This document shows, one piece after another, positions 43,461 to 54,720 of a stretch of DNA of 64,000 nucleotides. The translations under genes and the position numbers were made by a program. This DNA is from Massospora cicadina (lineage: Eukaryota > Entomophthoromycota > Entomophthoromycetes > Entomophthorales > Entomophthoraceae). Below the pieces are notes generated by a model. It was not told where the DNA came from, searched no databases, and saw nothing but the letters and a program-made list of their open reading frames with translations. Location: assembly GCA_022478985.1 (NCBI GenBank), contig JAKSZP010000188.1, positions 1 through 64,000 of the forward strand, read 5' to 3'. Within the stretch, counting starts at the first letter, position 1. Every line of letters begins with the position of its first letter.

Positions 43461-43739
43461 TTTCTGGATGAATTTGGTCTGCCCATCAAACCGCAGCTTG
43501 GCGTAATGGCAGTTGTATCACATGAAAATTTAATGGAGTTATTGGAAGACCAGAAAGATCAGGCGGAAGCCAAATTTCAAAAATACAAGGAGATCTTTGT
43601 AGTTGACAATTATGATATAGGGTGCGCACACGGATTGGTCCATTGAATAACCACTGATGATCATCCTCCCAACAGAAATCAGCCGGTCTGTTGGTCTAGG
43701 TCAGCCAAGGGAGTAGTAACCAATGAGATTGAAAATCTA

Positions 43740-44290
43740 CTCAAACAAGGAATGCTCGAACTATCAAAGAGTCTGTGTCTTCGCCTGTTCTGATTGTAAA
43801 AAAGAAAGATGTCACCAACCACATAGTAGTAGATTACCAGAAGCTCAATAGTATCACCAAGGAGGATTCATACCCCTTGCTGCGGATCAGTGATGCTTTG
43901 GATTTGCTAAAAGGAGCTCATTACTTGTCTGCAATGAATTTGATTTACCAATTAATGGCAAATTATTTTGCCACGGTGGAACAGGAGAAATGTAACACAA
44001 TCACATCCAAGGGGCTTTTTCAACCAACCCATATGCTACAAGTGCTGTGTAACGCCCCAACTACATTCCAATGGGCGATGGGCACTATACTTAGCGATCT
44101 TAGGTTGTCATGTGTCCTCGTGTATTTTGACAACATCAATGTATTCTCCCATACGTTTTTCAAGCACCTTAATCATTTGGAGGAGTTATTCCACAGGCTG
44201 GCTGAGGCTGACATCAGGATCAAACCATGCTAATGTCCCTTTTCAAGAAACAGTCGGAGTAACTTGGCTTTATTGGTTAATGCGACAGGG
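43740..44290 (+). pseudogene. Reverse transcriptase of element D
   Basis: SSPVLIVKKKD, HIVVDYQKLNSITKEDSYPL, LSAMNLIYQLM, EQEKCNTITSKGLFQPTHML, FQWAMGTILSDLRLSCVLV. The active site at 44123-44134 reads Tyr-Phe-Asp-Asn (YFDNINV) instead of Tyr-x-Asp-Asp, and MNL lacks the first catalytic Asp (DL in B). The open frame is 43775-44233. Inactive by two catalytic losses, both explained by G-to-A change. Confidence 0.87.
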
Positions 44291-44940
44291 TTGAAACCTC
44301 GACCATCCAAGGTTGAGGGTATCCATAAGATGACTACACTAAATAATAAGCGGGACATTCAGGTATTCTTGGGGATGGTCAGCTACTACCACCACTTTAT
44401 ACCCAACTTTAGTTGTATTGGAGGACCACTATTTGAGTTAACAAAAAAGGATGCCATGTTCAAACAGACAGAAATCTGTCAACACTCTTTTGACACACTT
44501 TTTAAGGAATTAATAATGTGCCAGTACTCCGCTACCCAAATTTTGATATTAATTCATTGTTCAGGTGGATACATCCCTTTCCGCAGTAGGGGTAGTGCTA
44601 TCCTAAAAATGATGAGGGGAGGAACATCCAGTTGCATTCTGCAGTTGGAGCCTGGACTACCATGAGCTTAATTATACTGTGACTGAGGGGAGTGCTTAAT
44701 GGTGATATATGCATATAAGCAATCTAGGGTATATCTGCATGTAGTAAAGTTCAAGGTCATACCGGATCATGCTCTGTTACGGTGGTTGCAGAACCTAAAG
44801 GAGCCAGAAGGGAGCATAGCTTGATGTGCCGCAAACTGCAGGCTTACAACTTTAAGATCCTCCACTGACCAGTAGCTAAACACCAGAATGCAGATTGCGT
44901 GTCAAGATTGCCCACAATTCCGGTTAGTGCAGATCAGAGC
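44291..44940 (+). pseudogene. RT connection and RNase H of D
   Basis: RDIQVFLGMVSYYHHFIPNF (44350-44410) is the connection block, and CQHSFDTLFKELIMCQ leads to the first RNase H strand (IHCSGGYI near 44550, Asp lost). The later LWLNYTVTEGECLMVIYAYK-like region (about 44660-44720) and ENQNADCVSRLP-type end (about 44885-44915) are out of frame. Inactive. Confidence 0.75.
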
Positions 44941-46160
44941 AACATAGTGTTTGATATGTTGCTCAGTGGAAAGTAAACGATGAACCGCCCCATGTTATCA
45001 AAGTACTAGATGGAATAAAGGCTAATACGTTCCAGAAGGACGGTGAGTTGTATAAGTGGATGAGGGACACTACGGTGAATATCCTAAGGCCTTCTGCCTG
45101 ACCAAACAATATCATGAGCGCACACAGAGCAGTTGGGCATGGTGGAGTATGAAAAACCATGTAATTGTTGCAGCCTCGGTACTACTGGGAAAGCATTAAG
45201 TTTGATGTGCTTAAAACCGTTTTCTTCTGCCACCAGTGCCAAGTAAAAGCCGTTTTTCCAGAAGACCTCATACTTGTTAGTGAAGCCCAATTTTTTGGCA
45301 TACGGTTTCCATTAATGTCGTTGGTCCTCTTTCATCAGGATCCAACTGGTCTAAGTACATTCTGGTATCATTAGACCACTTGACCAGGTGGGTTGAAGCA
45401 CGGGCAATATGGGATTTGGGGGCGGTCACAGTGGCCAAGTTCATTATGGAATGTATTATCCAGCAACATGGCTGCCCTCAGTTCATCCTTACCAATAACA
45501 TAACTAACTTCACTTCTTACCACCTTTCAAAGCTGAACAACCTCATGGCCATCCGCTGGGTTCTAATGACCCATACCAACCTGAGTCTAATGGGATGGTT
45601 GAGCGAGTGAATGGGAATTATTGAATATACTTCATAAACTGGTAGCGGATTGACCTTCAGACAGGAGTTCCCTCCTGTCCACCGCTGTCTTTGCATATAA
45701 CATCATTTATCATTCCGCAATGGCGAAGAGTTCCTTTCAATTGCTGTATGGATGACACCCTGCTCTTTTAGCATTGCTTTATGCTTGTGTAGAAGATAAT
45801 GGCGTAATGAAACCCATCATTCTTAGATTAACCTAGCAGACACGGCTATCGAGCTGCATAAAAAAAGCATACATGTGCAGATTAGCAAAAAGATCAAGAA
45901 TCAGACTGACAATCAGGTGCAGTATAACGTCTTAGTGCAATTCAAAGATGGGGTATGGTTTGTTCCATGACCAGCACGGGTTTGGGTGGAGACACAAATT
46001 GTCCAACATCTGGATTAGTCCATTTGAGATAATTGAGAAGATGGGCGTTGATGCCTACACCATCAAGGATCCAGCGAACAATTGGATCATCAACCAATAA
46101 GCATGCAAAGTTCCTTTGGGCCTGTAAGCAATAGGAACTTATCGTCCAGTCAAGGGTGGT
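44941..46160 (+). pseudogene. Integrase of element D
   Basis: Zinc-finger part near 45130-45245 (HGGV..KTM, YYWESIKFDVLKTVFFCHQC; C-x-x-C end). Core: [20 protein letters not shown] (first Asp near 45375) and [20 protein letters not shown] (second Asp now Asn, near 45490). The [13 protein letters not shown] block lies near 45570-45610, then YNIIYHSAMAKSSFQLLYG. Tail to 46130, then the PPT. No chromodomain. Confidence 0.82.
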
Positions 46161-46162
46161 AA

Positions 46163-46747
46163 TGTAGCAATTCTGATATGACTGAATGATAAGCTCTAAG
46201 TCATATGGCAGAATGGGTAGAATTCACCAACCCTGATTATGAGTTACAATTATTTGAGTGCATTAGGATATGTAAATATTGGGTTGAAAAGTATATTAGA
46301 TAGCATCCAAATCAGGCAATAAGGTAATTACAATGAATGGCTAATAAAGAAATATAAATGTACAATGGATAATGAGTGGATCGCCTCAAATTATGGCAAT
46401 TGTGAATTTAATGCAAAGTAACCTCCGCTGGAACCAATGAGAATGCGGCGGGAAAAATCAATAAGCAGAATTGTCAATATCAATTGAAGTTGCTGAAGTA
46501 TCATCAAGAGAAGTATATTGGAGGAGGGGGTTAAAGTAGTTTAGAGTGAGCGAAACAGCGAGGATCTGCTGTCTTTATTAAATTAAATAAAGAGTGTATT
46601 TGGAGTGATTGCTCCCTCTATATTAAAAGGTTACTAATTTTCTTTTAAAGATGACAGTCATCATATCATTGGTCCTATTGCTCAGTGGGCTTAACCCTGT
46701 GCAAAACCCCTTTGGCATATCTCACCAATTCCGCAAAAATTATAACA
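46163..46747 (+). repeat. 3' LTR of D
   Basis: TGTAGCAATTCTGATATGAC to AAATTATAACA, followed by TSD GTTGA. Confidence 0.9.
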
Positions 46748-46752
46748 GTTGA

Positions 46753-47300
46753 TTTTATATGAGAGTTAAGGCAGCTAGCATCAGCATCCTCAAAAAACTA
46801 TCAGCATTCTGATGAATTGCTTCAGTGCCGTGGACAATGGTGAAATTCTAGTTCTGTAGCTTTAAGGACCATCTTGTAACATGACATCCATGTCCTTTAC
46901 CTGCTGCAGCCATTGGAGCAAAGAATTAGTAATGAGGTAAAATTGGTGCCATATAGGTAAGACCAAAAATACTTGATCGCAGTTAAACAGACAGGCACTT
47001 GCATTTGGTACCACTATAATTTCGTTTGGACTTGCTTAAAGTCTTGCTAAAGTAAACCACTGGATGTTTAAAACGATCCTTATTTCTCTGAGCTAGGATA
47101 GCCCCAACTGTGACATCACTAGCGTTGGTGAATATCAAAAATATCCAGTCAAAACGTGGATGAACTAAAATAGGTTTAGTACAAAGAGCAATCCTTAACA
47201 CATTAAGAGCCTGTTCTTTTTTAAGCGCCACTCAAAAATTAACATTCTTCTGTAGAAGTTAGACCAGGGGTTCGGCTAAGTTATCAAATTTAGGGATGAA
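46753..47300 (-). pseudogene. RNase H of element I
   Basis: An open frame 46983-47231: KPILVHPRFDWIFLIFTNAS, DVTVGAILAQ, VVYFSKTLSKSKRNYSGTKC. The catalytic Asp of FTDAS is Asn. Layout equals B and C. The left end at 46752 is the D insertion site. Confidence 0.83.
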
Positions 47301-47960
47301 ATGACACTTATAACCCACCATGCACATGAACACTTGAATATTCCTAAGGCTCTGAGGGCGTGACATCTTTATATTGACAGAGACTTTAACTGGGATAGGC
47401 AAAATTCATGTTTTGAGAACTTGTGTCTGGGGATTACAATTCAGAATAAAGTAAAACACTTTGAAGGCTTGATTCTTAACAAGGTTTTTAGGCAAAAAAG
47501 ATTTTCTAGAGTTATTCAATTTGGATATTGAAGGTTCACAAAAAACAGTGATATTATTGAGATACACAAGAATCAGGATAGCTTTAATCCCATAGGATCC
47601 CCTCCATGGCACGTTGAAAGGTGTCAGGCGCGTTGTAAAGGCCCTGAGATATCCTAGTTGGCTCTAATAGTCCTTAAATAGCTATTAACGCGCATCTGAA
47701 TGGACCTTCAGGTGCTAGCTTTAGTTTCCAGTATCCACTAGTGAGATTCATAGTGGAAGATATTGTGACCCAGTAAGTAAGTAAAAAGAGCATTATTATT
47801 GGGGCAAGGGGTAACTGTACTTCCCGGTAATGGAGATAATTCTTTGATAAACCATTAATAAATGATGACTGCCATCCTTTTTCCAAACTAGATTAGAGGG
47901 GAGGCCCAAGGGATACAGGAGGCACCATTAATCAGGCTTCAAGTAGCTTCTTAAGCTCAA
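47301..47960 (-). pseudogene. Reverse transcriptase of element I
   Basis: KDGSHH, SYPLP, MNLTSGYWKLKLAPEGPFRC (47690-47760), then the active site at 47553-47564 reading Tyr-Leu-Asn-Asn (VYLNNITVF): both catalytic Asp are Asn, each a single G-to-A change. Frameshift near 47650. Confidence 0.84.
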
Positions 47961-47999
47961 CAAGCACCCGAGCTTCTTTGCCCTTACTTTCTGGTAGGG

Positions 48000-48420
48000 A
48001 TGTGATCAAATGGGTTGAGCGTCACCAGTCTCAACTTGATGTAAAACTTTATTCATTTTTCTGAAAACATATGTGGAGGTTGAGAAGAGGTTAGAGTATT
48101 CTTCTAATAATTTCTTGACTTGGCTTCACTGTTCAATGATAAGATCTTTCCCAGTAGAGGTATTGACTAGAGCTACCGATGAGGGTGATTCTAACCCAAA
48201 ATCCCTTAGACTTCCAAAGATATGGACGTCATTGATAGCTTCTACAGGAAGAAGGCGAACATAAGCAGCTGGAGTATTAAGCCCCACTGTAATAGGTTAT
48301 TCAGTGATGTTAGCCAAAAGCTCTTATGTATCCAACATAGGCGGGAACTATAAACTTTACAAGCAGTTCAGGATCTCTTTGACATATGGGTATTCATGCC
48401 TCAATCTTCCAGCAATTGAC
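48000..48420 (-). pseudogene. Pre-RT region of I with possible dUTPase-like remnant
   Basis: LLEEYSNLFSTSTYVFRK (48060-48120) is the pre-RT linker (B: LLEDYSDIFS). Upstream, LLANITE, TVGLNTPAAYVRLLPVEAIN (48230-48330) aligns with VLVANIHNGLMRIRQH, LRLLQVEEV in D, placing it at the end of the dUTPase-like segment. VKFIVPAYVGYIRAF lies near 48320-48370 in another frame. No dUTPase catalytic motif is readable. Confidence 0.45.
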
Positions 48421-48799
48421 CTGAGAGAATATTGATATCTATCTGGGTACTGTCAATGACCTGGGGCTTTGGTGGCATAGTAGTAAGCTTAAGCAAATAG
48501 ATATTATGCCCTCTTGTCTATCTACCACAGGCGGGTTTATCCATACTTGAAAAAACCTTACATGATATTTAAGCCTTTCAATCCACTTTCTGCTATACAT
48601 CAGGAAATCCTGAGCTTTGACCTTCATCTTGGCATCGTGAGAAGTCTCAAAACTGATAGGACCCTATGTACTAAAATGGATAAGGATCCTTCATCATAGT
48701 GCATAATTGTGGAATATTCCTGGAGAAACTAGGTCCCGAGGAGAAGACCTTAACTTGAATTGTCTAATAAAATGGCTAAAGTATTCACTGAAAGCTTGT

Positions 48800-48990
48800 C
48801 AAAGCAAATGGTCAGCTAGTAATAGGCCCCATGGACCAAGTTCATTGTGGTCCAGCTGTGCTGTATTTCATATATTGAGGCAAGTTGAGATCTACTTTGA
48901 ATTCTTAATTAAACTAGACAAAAAGACATTCACTGAGGAATCACTTTCAACAATATTGTAAATATGATTTATAATAACTAAAAATCAACA
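48800..48990 (-). pseudogene. Protease remnant of I
   Basis: VESDSSVNVFLSSLIKNSK (about 48905-48965) aligns with LDTGSFVNVLFSKLIKE of C. The catalytic Asp-Thr-Gly reads Glu-Ser-Asp, so it is dead. Confidence 0.6.
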
Positions 48991-51123
48991 CATGTAACTA
49001 AACTCCTGAACTGAGGGGACAGAGACAGAAACAAGGGATTTATCAGATGAAGTGCAGGCTTTATCAGGTTCTTTTTTATTAATGGGCACCAAATTTTCTT
49101 CTTATAGTATGACAACATTAGACTCATTAGGTGTAACTAAGATTTTTTGAGGTGGTACAGGGATGTCAGCATGAAGCATCTCGACTTTCAGGATGACTGC
49201 TCTTTTTCCGCCTCCTTGAAGAGTCTCTTCCACAAAATCTTGACACTATGAAGGAAATCATTGAAGTAGTAAAATCATGGTTGGTGCTCTTCTGGTACTT
49301 GAAAACATGGATTTAAGGACAGCTGGGAGAGGCGGATGCGGATGACTTGGGATGCAGGATAGATGCAGGAATTTAATTAAGAGCTTCATTAAATTTCCAG
49401 ATAAAATTAATTTGCTCTTTTGAACAATCATGTATAATTAGATCATAGAATAAGATCATAATGCATAGTTTACCGTGGTTATGGTATGTCCAATGTAATA
49501 TGGTTAATGATCACCAAGGGTTGTGCCTAGGCATAGAATAAGCTGTCAAACTCCACAGGACTTTCTCATTTGTTCAGATAATTGCTTTTGTACGCCTGCT
49601 CCTTATTAGCTAATTTATGGTTACTTCTGAAATCCTAGATTAGGGACTTAAAAACTTGTTGCCAAGTGTGAAATTCCTTTAAATGGGCAGTCATAGTTTC
49701 CTGAGTAGTGTCATTAAGCACAAGTGAATGTGCTTTATCTTCTGATAATCTGTGGCCTCCTCCATCGAGCTCTCATATACATACAATAGGAAACAATACT
49801 TTTTTTGTCCTGGGGTAAATTTCTGCATGAATTATGATTAAATTAGTCATATTAGGAGCGGAAAAAGTGCTGATTGCAGGAACTAGTTCAGGCTCAGAAA
49901 TCTCAGTTTCAGAAAAGTTGCAAGGGGATAGTTGATCCAATCATCATCCTAATTTCTTCTAGATTCTCCTGGATCTCATAACAGTTTCAGTTTAAAGAGG
50001 TAATTGTTATGGGGGCAACTTGCTTTTTCAGAGCTTGTTTTTCAGAGCGTTGGAGGAGTATCAAACTCTTAAAGTTCCTCAAGCAAGTTTTAAACACGTG
50101 ACATATTTGTTGTCGCTGGGTGAGGTGGTTATCAGTGAACTTGGCAAATGCTCTAAAATTATACATCTCATCTGACAAGGCATAAACTGAGACTCTAGAT
50201 CAAGAGGGACTCCGTCTAAACAGAGCTTTCATCATTGGGCTTCATTTAATATTTGATCCCATAAATCAGTGAGCGATGGAAGAACGTCTTTTTCAGGAGT
50301 CCTTAGGATCACCAGTATTGAGTTACAAAGAACTGGAAAGTTCTTGGGGTCCACGTGGACTTTTGGGACCTTATGGACCTCCATTATGGAGTAGATATTG
50401 TTGGAGGTTAACTACTTGGAATGCTGCTAAACTTTCCATACATGGTCCTCGATCTAATTAAGGCTTTGGCTTCAGGTGGGCTCAGTAAGCTGTTCATTTT
50501 GACGAAGATGGTCCTCAAGATAACCCAAAATTCCACTATCAAGCATAGAAAGTTGCTTACAAGACTCATTAATCAGCTGACATTTATTGATAATGGTTTC
50601 TCAGCTGCCGTGAATGAAGGAGGAGTCAGCATTATAGCTATTGAAAATATAGGATTGTAGGGTTTTAGTGAGCTATAGCTGTGCTATTTCACGGTGATGC
50701 AAACTAACTATGTATAGGATGTGGTTTAAAACTGGATGGACAAAGCTTCATAGATAGAATTTTTTACTAGTTTCAATTTTCCCAGTAATAGGGCCATGGT
50801 ATATAAGTCTGCATTGTGGAAAGTACTTGAGAAGCTCAGGAACGACTGAAGTGCCTCCTACGGAGTAGATGCCATTAAATAGTTGTTGAATAACCTCATT
50901 AGATGTTCTCATATTGGAGTTGATATTGATTATGATCAATGAAAGGTATGGCGAATTGGAAGGTATCCTGAAATTCCTGTATTTCAGGATGTAGAGGAGT
51001 TAATTTGTACTGAGAAATTTTAATCCATCAAGGTATGCTTCTAGACCGATTGGCGGGTTGTTCTTCTTAATTCCTTTTATCTCCATTCTCATGATAAATG
51101 TTTTCAATTGGACAGCTCGGAGC
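48991..51123 (-). pseudogene. gag region of I
   Basis: Lies between protease and PBS, where gag belongs. Short frames only (49987-50178, 50748-50939, each about 63 codons). I see no specific gag motif. Coding capacity is essentially gone. Confidence 0.5.
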
Positions 51124-51141
51124 CACCTGTAGTGAGCCCCA
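51124..51141 (-). other. tRNA-type primer-binding site of I
   Basis: The minus strand reads TGGGGCTCACTACAGGTG, two changes from the D site. Confidence 0.75.
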
Positions 51142-51145
51142 CTTA

Positions 51146-51618
51146 TGTAAGCTTTGCAGTACCCTTGACTGTAGCTGAGGATTAAAATGGGCTTGAAGCT
51201 GCAAAACTAGCGGTGAGGTCTATGAAGATAAAAAGATAAGTTGAAATATACTACTCTACTCTGTTAAAATGAGTTGATATTATTAGGGTGCATGGGACAT
51301 GGTGCTGAGGGGAACTCCATGACCCCATATGATCAGGATCTTTCACATCCTTCTGTATCAGCTTCCTGGTTGACGCCATCAATGTTCAGCATCGTCATTG
51401 TGACTGCAATGTTGGGAGCTCACGCCTATGAAATTCAGGAAGTAAAGGTGTAATTCAAGAAGTCATCTCCATTTATTTTCATGCACGTTATGCTTCCTGG
51501 TAAAATTTTCCCATCAATGCCTTCAATAAAGGTTTTATTTATAGGGGCTAGAGTCATTTTATTAATGATTAATTTGGGAGTAGAGTTCTCAACTCGTTCA
51601 TTATCTTTTATCCCATCA
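51146..51618 (-). repeat. 5' LTR of I
   Basis: On the minus strand TGATGGGATAAAAGATAATG to GCAAAGCTTACA, 473 bp. Pairs with 38948-39419. Confidence 0.85.
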
Positions 51619-51623
51619 ATACC

Positions 51624-51890
51624 CATTCATCTTTTCATGCTTTCTCACTTTCCCCCTTTAAAGGCAAAGAACTGTCGGAGTTAATCCCATCATAGTTGAA
51701 GGAGTCTTATAGTTTTAGGATAAAATATTTTTATATGTATGGGAAGGTTGGTTAGCCTGGCAGGGTAATCACTGCTTCCACTCTAGTGCAGATTTTGTTC
51801 AACTCATGTTTAAACCTGTATTGGCTATAAAAAAACTCGGTGTTTTATATTTTTCCCAGGGTTGACCCCTTAATTACTTTTTTAGATATG
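51624..51890 (+). pseudogene. Integrase tail of H, second part
   Basis: Joined to 38947 over one TSD copy, the frame gives the I-H-x-x-F-H-x-x-x-L pattern (SSFHAFSLSPFKG at 51626-51665) that closes Ty3 integrases before the chromodomain. Degenerate linker to about 51890. Confidence 0.72.
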
Positions 51891-52060
51891 TATGGGATTA
51901 AACGTGAGTGTTTTATCTGGTGTCATGGAAGGGCTACCCAGCTTGTGAGAACATCTGGGTACAATCCAAGAACATTACTAACTGTTGTAAGCTACTGAAG
52001 TATTTATACAAGGAGAATCTGAGTGCTCCAGCACCTGCCCATTCAAGTCTGCCACCCTCA
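51890..52060 (+). pseudogene. Chromodomain of H integrase
   Basis: VFYLVSWKGYPACENIW, then VQSKNITNCCKLLKYLYKEN. The W-KGYP turn, the aromatic positions and the N-x-T-N-C-x-x-L-L helix are kept; the acidic start is eroded by stops. Matches the chromodomains of F and J. In chromoviruses it directs integration to H3K9-methylated chromatin. Confidence 0.82.
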
Positions 52061-52149
52061 CTGCAATAAGCCTTCAAATCCACAAAAAACTTTGCACTTG
52101 CAAAATCCCTAAAAGTGGGTATAAGACCTATCTGTTAAGCAAAGGATAG

Positions 52150-52640
52150 CATAAGGCACCAGGCGCCAGTTGATAAGCTGGATGGTGTTTTGCATCCCTT
52201 CATAACAAGAAAGGGTTGCAAACCTAAGGCAATCTCGCTTACCCAGCTAGCTAGTATAGAACATACCCTGGAATGAAATGGTAGCAGCTGACCTCCTGTA
52301 TGGTTCCCACCCCAAATTCACCTTAGACTTAAAGTTTTTGTTTATAAAAACTTGAACAATTAGTGCAGAGAATTAGGCAATACTTCCGTAATTTTAGATT
52401 TGTACTAATACAAGTGCCACTATAAGAAGAAAAACCTTTCTTAAGCAATGCGGCATGGATATTGCCGATAAATTAAAATTGAGCAGCCATTCCAGGTAAA
52501 TAACACCCAAAACAACGCCCAGAAAAAAACAAAGGTACAGCCATCCACGAGAGTTTTTAACTTAAATGGGCAAAAAATTACTATGGTCCGCAACTTCCAA
52601 GAACTGAAAACCATGGCTGATAATGGATATCAGGTCTACA
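52150..52640 (+). repeat. 3' LTR start of H, truncated by LINE K
   Basis: cataaggcaccaggcg onward, repeating about 4307-4560. Preceded by purine-rich AAGCAAAGGATAG. The alignment fades after 52430, and the 3' end of LINE K begins near 52640; the remainder would lie beyond the window. Confidence 0.5.
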
Positions 52641-52739
52641 TAAAAATTTAATTTTAGTTGGGGAAGGCTGACTAAGGGTTGGACACATATGTTAAAAACC
52701 TACTACAAAGCACCAAGAAAAGAGGGCCACCCCAGAGGA

Positions 52740-53534
52740 GGTAAGGCTACCTCCTTTTACCAGCAGGACTGCCAGTGGAAGGAAGAGGAGAATTGACAGA
52801 AGGCCTGGGACAAAACTGAACATAAATGGAGGGAGGGGTCCAACGAGAGGAACCAGATGGGGAACCAGGATGACACCAACTGGCGTTGGTGGGATGGCAG
52901 GTGGCCAAACAGACAGACTTGAAAGTGATCCATGAGGTGGGAGTGGAAGTGACGCAAAGATTCACTGAGGGTTGGGGTAGTGCCATAGAGTGCGTCAAGA
53001 CGATAGTGTGGTCATCCATAGCGCTATTATGACAATTAAGGTGTGGATCAAAAGGTGGATAGGTGAGGTCATGGAAAAGATGAATATGTCTTTAGACAGG
53101 ATTAAAGCCTGATCATGCTCCTGGCAAAAAGAGGCGCAATACATCCCGCCAGATCGCCTGTGATGGTGGAAATCTTTGAAACAATATACTAATGACCTGT
53201 ACTGACTGCACACAATCCTATGAAGATTGAGAGGCATTGGACCTATCAGCAGAGCGGTACACCTTTATCAGGCATCTTCACGCATATGCGCAAATCTGGG
53301 GTTGTAACAGAGGATGATGTGTGCACCGTCAAATGTCCTTCTGAATCTCCAGAGTGTGCAGGATATCTAGCTTGTTAAGATAGTCTACACGGGAAAATTT
53401 GGGAGAGGCATTGATGTACCAGGTTGTTCAAAACGGCTTACCCACGGACTTCTTGTTTGAAATGAGGAGTAAGGCGACCCCTCTAAGCGGTGTGTCCACT
53501 GATGCCAATTCTCCACTCAGTGCTCAACATGAAG
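52740..53534 (-). pseudogene. LINE K ORF2 C-terminus
   Basis: SHLMDHFQVCLFGHLPSHQR and QLVSSWFPIWFLSLDPSLHL (52757-52957) match L1a (HLVDHFQAWMFRYPPPC and the segment after it). The zinc knuckle near 53180-53235 is degenerate. STEWRIGISGHTA (53470-53515) marks the middle of ORF2. The frame changes several times. The J LTR begins at 53540. Confidence 0.82.
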
Positions 53535-53539
53535 AGGAG

Positions 53540-54389
53540 TGTAAGGAGAGTGTCTATAAATCTCCTGTTTTCAGAGTGGTGGTTCTCCATGCACAGAGCT
53601 AAAGCATGGGAACTAACCGTTAGTACCTAAGTTACTATAGCCCAGCAGAGGGTGATGGAGCGATAATAACCTAAGGGAAAAATTGCAATCATGATAGCAA
53701 ACAATTGACCAAAAATGACGCGGTGCACAAAGTGGAAAGGGGTAAACGTCCCAGGTTGGAGTGAACCTGGGCGACCCAACGGTGCATGAGTTGAAAATGT
53801 AATTTCATTTAGAATAAGGTGGTTAACGTAGTGCAAGACCTTTTTGAAGAGGTCCACGCACAGGTTTGGTATAGATAACGTGAGAAAAATGGGAGGAATG
53901 GGAAAATGTTTATTGGGAAGTTGATCAACAAGGAGTGTTGTTTATGTGAAACAGAATTAAACTACATTGGAGAAATATGGGGTTCACTAAAGTAGGGCCC
54001 AAGCACTGACCCACCAATAGACAAACACTACCATCCAAATTGGTCAAAAATGCCAAAACTGACTTCACTTTAGTAATCGTTTGAAGTTGGATCTGACCTG
54101 AATGCATTGTTTTGTAAATGGAACGGGTTTTGGAGCCCCATTCCTCGACTAACTGAATGGAACCATCTGCGTTAATTAAGTAAACCATCCGTTTTAACGC
54201 CTGGGCCAACATAAGGGCTGGTCATTTGGCACCTTACTGGTACCAGCCTGAGCATATTTAGCCTGTACCCAGCGTTCGTCTAGTGTATGCCTGAGGTCAG
54301 GAAGGTCCTGAAGCTTCACCTTCTGGGCCTCCTGGAGCCCAGCCTTACCCTTAGGATTGGTCTCACTATGATGTCATTTAACCATGACG
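53540..54389 (-). repeat. 3' LTR of J
   Basis: Pairs with 58637-59483 (for example ccaaaaatgacgc, gtggaaaggggtaaa, atgatgtcatttaaccatgac). TTTATT at 53909-53914 is a poly(A) signal on the minus strand. Confidence 0.92.
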
Positions 54390-54499
54390 TTACCCTCTCC
54401 TACTGATGGGGCTCAACCCCCCTCCAGGGGCTTGCAAAAGGGAAAAGTTCTTGTGGGCTCGGGCCAACTTCATGGCGGCAATGGTCGGTTTGGATTGAG

Positions 54500-54720
54500 A
54501 TCCAGCAGCCTGGGAAAATTCTTATGGAAGGCTTCAATTAGATCTTGTGAATGCACACAGTTGCGTGCTGTAACCCAACTGTTCTCTGCAGCGTCAAACC
54601 CCTTTTATAATAGCAGGTACTCAAGTCCTCTTTTAACGTGACGGGAGGCAACTATTTCTTCCACTTCCCACTCTGGCGCCCCATCCACGAGATAGGCCTC
54701 CTAAGTCTCTGGTGGGGGGC
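54500..54720 (-). pseudogene. Chromodomain of J integrase
   Basis: EWEVEEIVASRHVKRGLEYL (acidic start and basic strand), then KGFDAAENSWV and SQDLIEAFHKNFP. The W of W-KG is a stop codon. It is the most complete chromodomain of the three, of the E-V-E-x-I ... L-x-Y-L-V-x-W-K-G type frequent in fungal chromoviruses. It is followed by a Pro-rich tail up to the polypurine tract. Confidence 0.85.

Larger units (their letters stand above)
40630..46747 (+). mobile_element. Ty3/gypsy element D, complete, inserted in I
   Basis: A 6.1 kb plus-strand element with LTRs 40630-41212 (583 bp) and 46163-46747 (585 bp), PBS at 41215 and PPT AAGGGTGGTAA at 46153-46162. It has gag with a zinc knuckle, protease, dUTPase-like segment, RT, RNase H and integrase. 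TSD GTTGG (40625-40629) / GTTGA (46748-46752). Same family as solo LTR R. Many stops; RT active site changed. Confidence 0.9.
38948..51618 (-). mobile_element. Ty3/gypsy element I, inserted in H, carrying D
   Basis: Minus-strand element of the B/C/D group. It has two LTRs of 472-473 bp, a PBS at 51124-51141, decayed gag, protease, dUTPase-like segment, RT, RNase H and integrase. It is flanked by ATACA (38943-38947) and ATACC (51619-51623), sharing four of five bases. Its internal part is split by D between RNase H and integrase. Without D it is about 6.5 kb. It is among the most decayed elements here: no frame over about 90 codons. Confidence 0.82.
4307..52640 (+). mobile_element. Chromovirus H, split by F and I, truncated by K
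   Basis: A plus-strand Ty3/gypsy element. Its order is 5' LTR (about 4307-5339), leader, [F insertion], gag, protease, RT, RNase H, integrase, [I insertion], integrase tail, chromodomain, and 3' LTR start (about 52150). The two halves are linked by two observations. The integrase tail that stops at 38947 resumes in frame at 51624, after one AATAC-type duplication. The LTR-like sequence at about 4310-4560 is repeated at about 52150-52430 (aaagggtttcaatcctaaggca against gaaagggttgcaaacctaaggca). Without insertions it would be about 7 kb. All domains carry stops and frameshifts. The left boundary and the F junction (GTCTA against TTCAA, a poor TSD) are the least certain points. Confidence 0.7.

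Noticed and set aside
52450..52655. Short open stretch with RVFNLNGQKITMVRNF-like residues
   Set aside because: Under 60 codons, no start in the favourable frame, no homologue elsewhere in the window, and it lies at the H LTR/LINE K border; likely chance.
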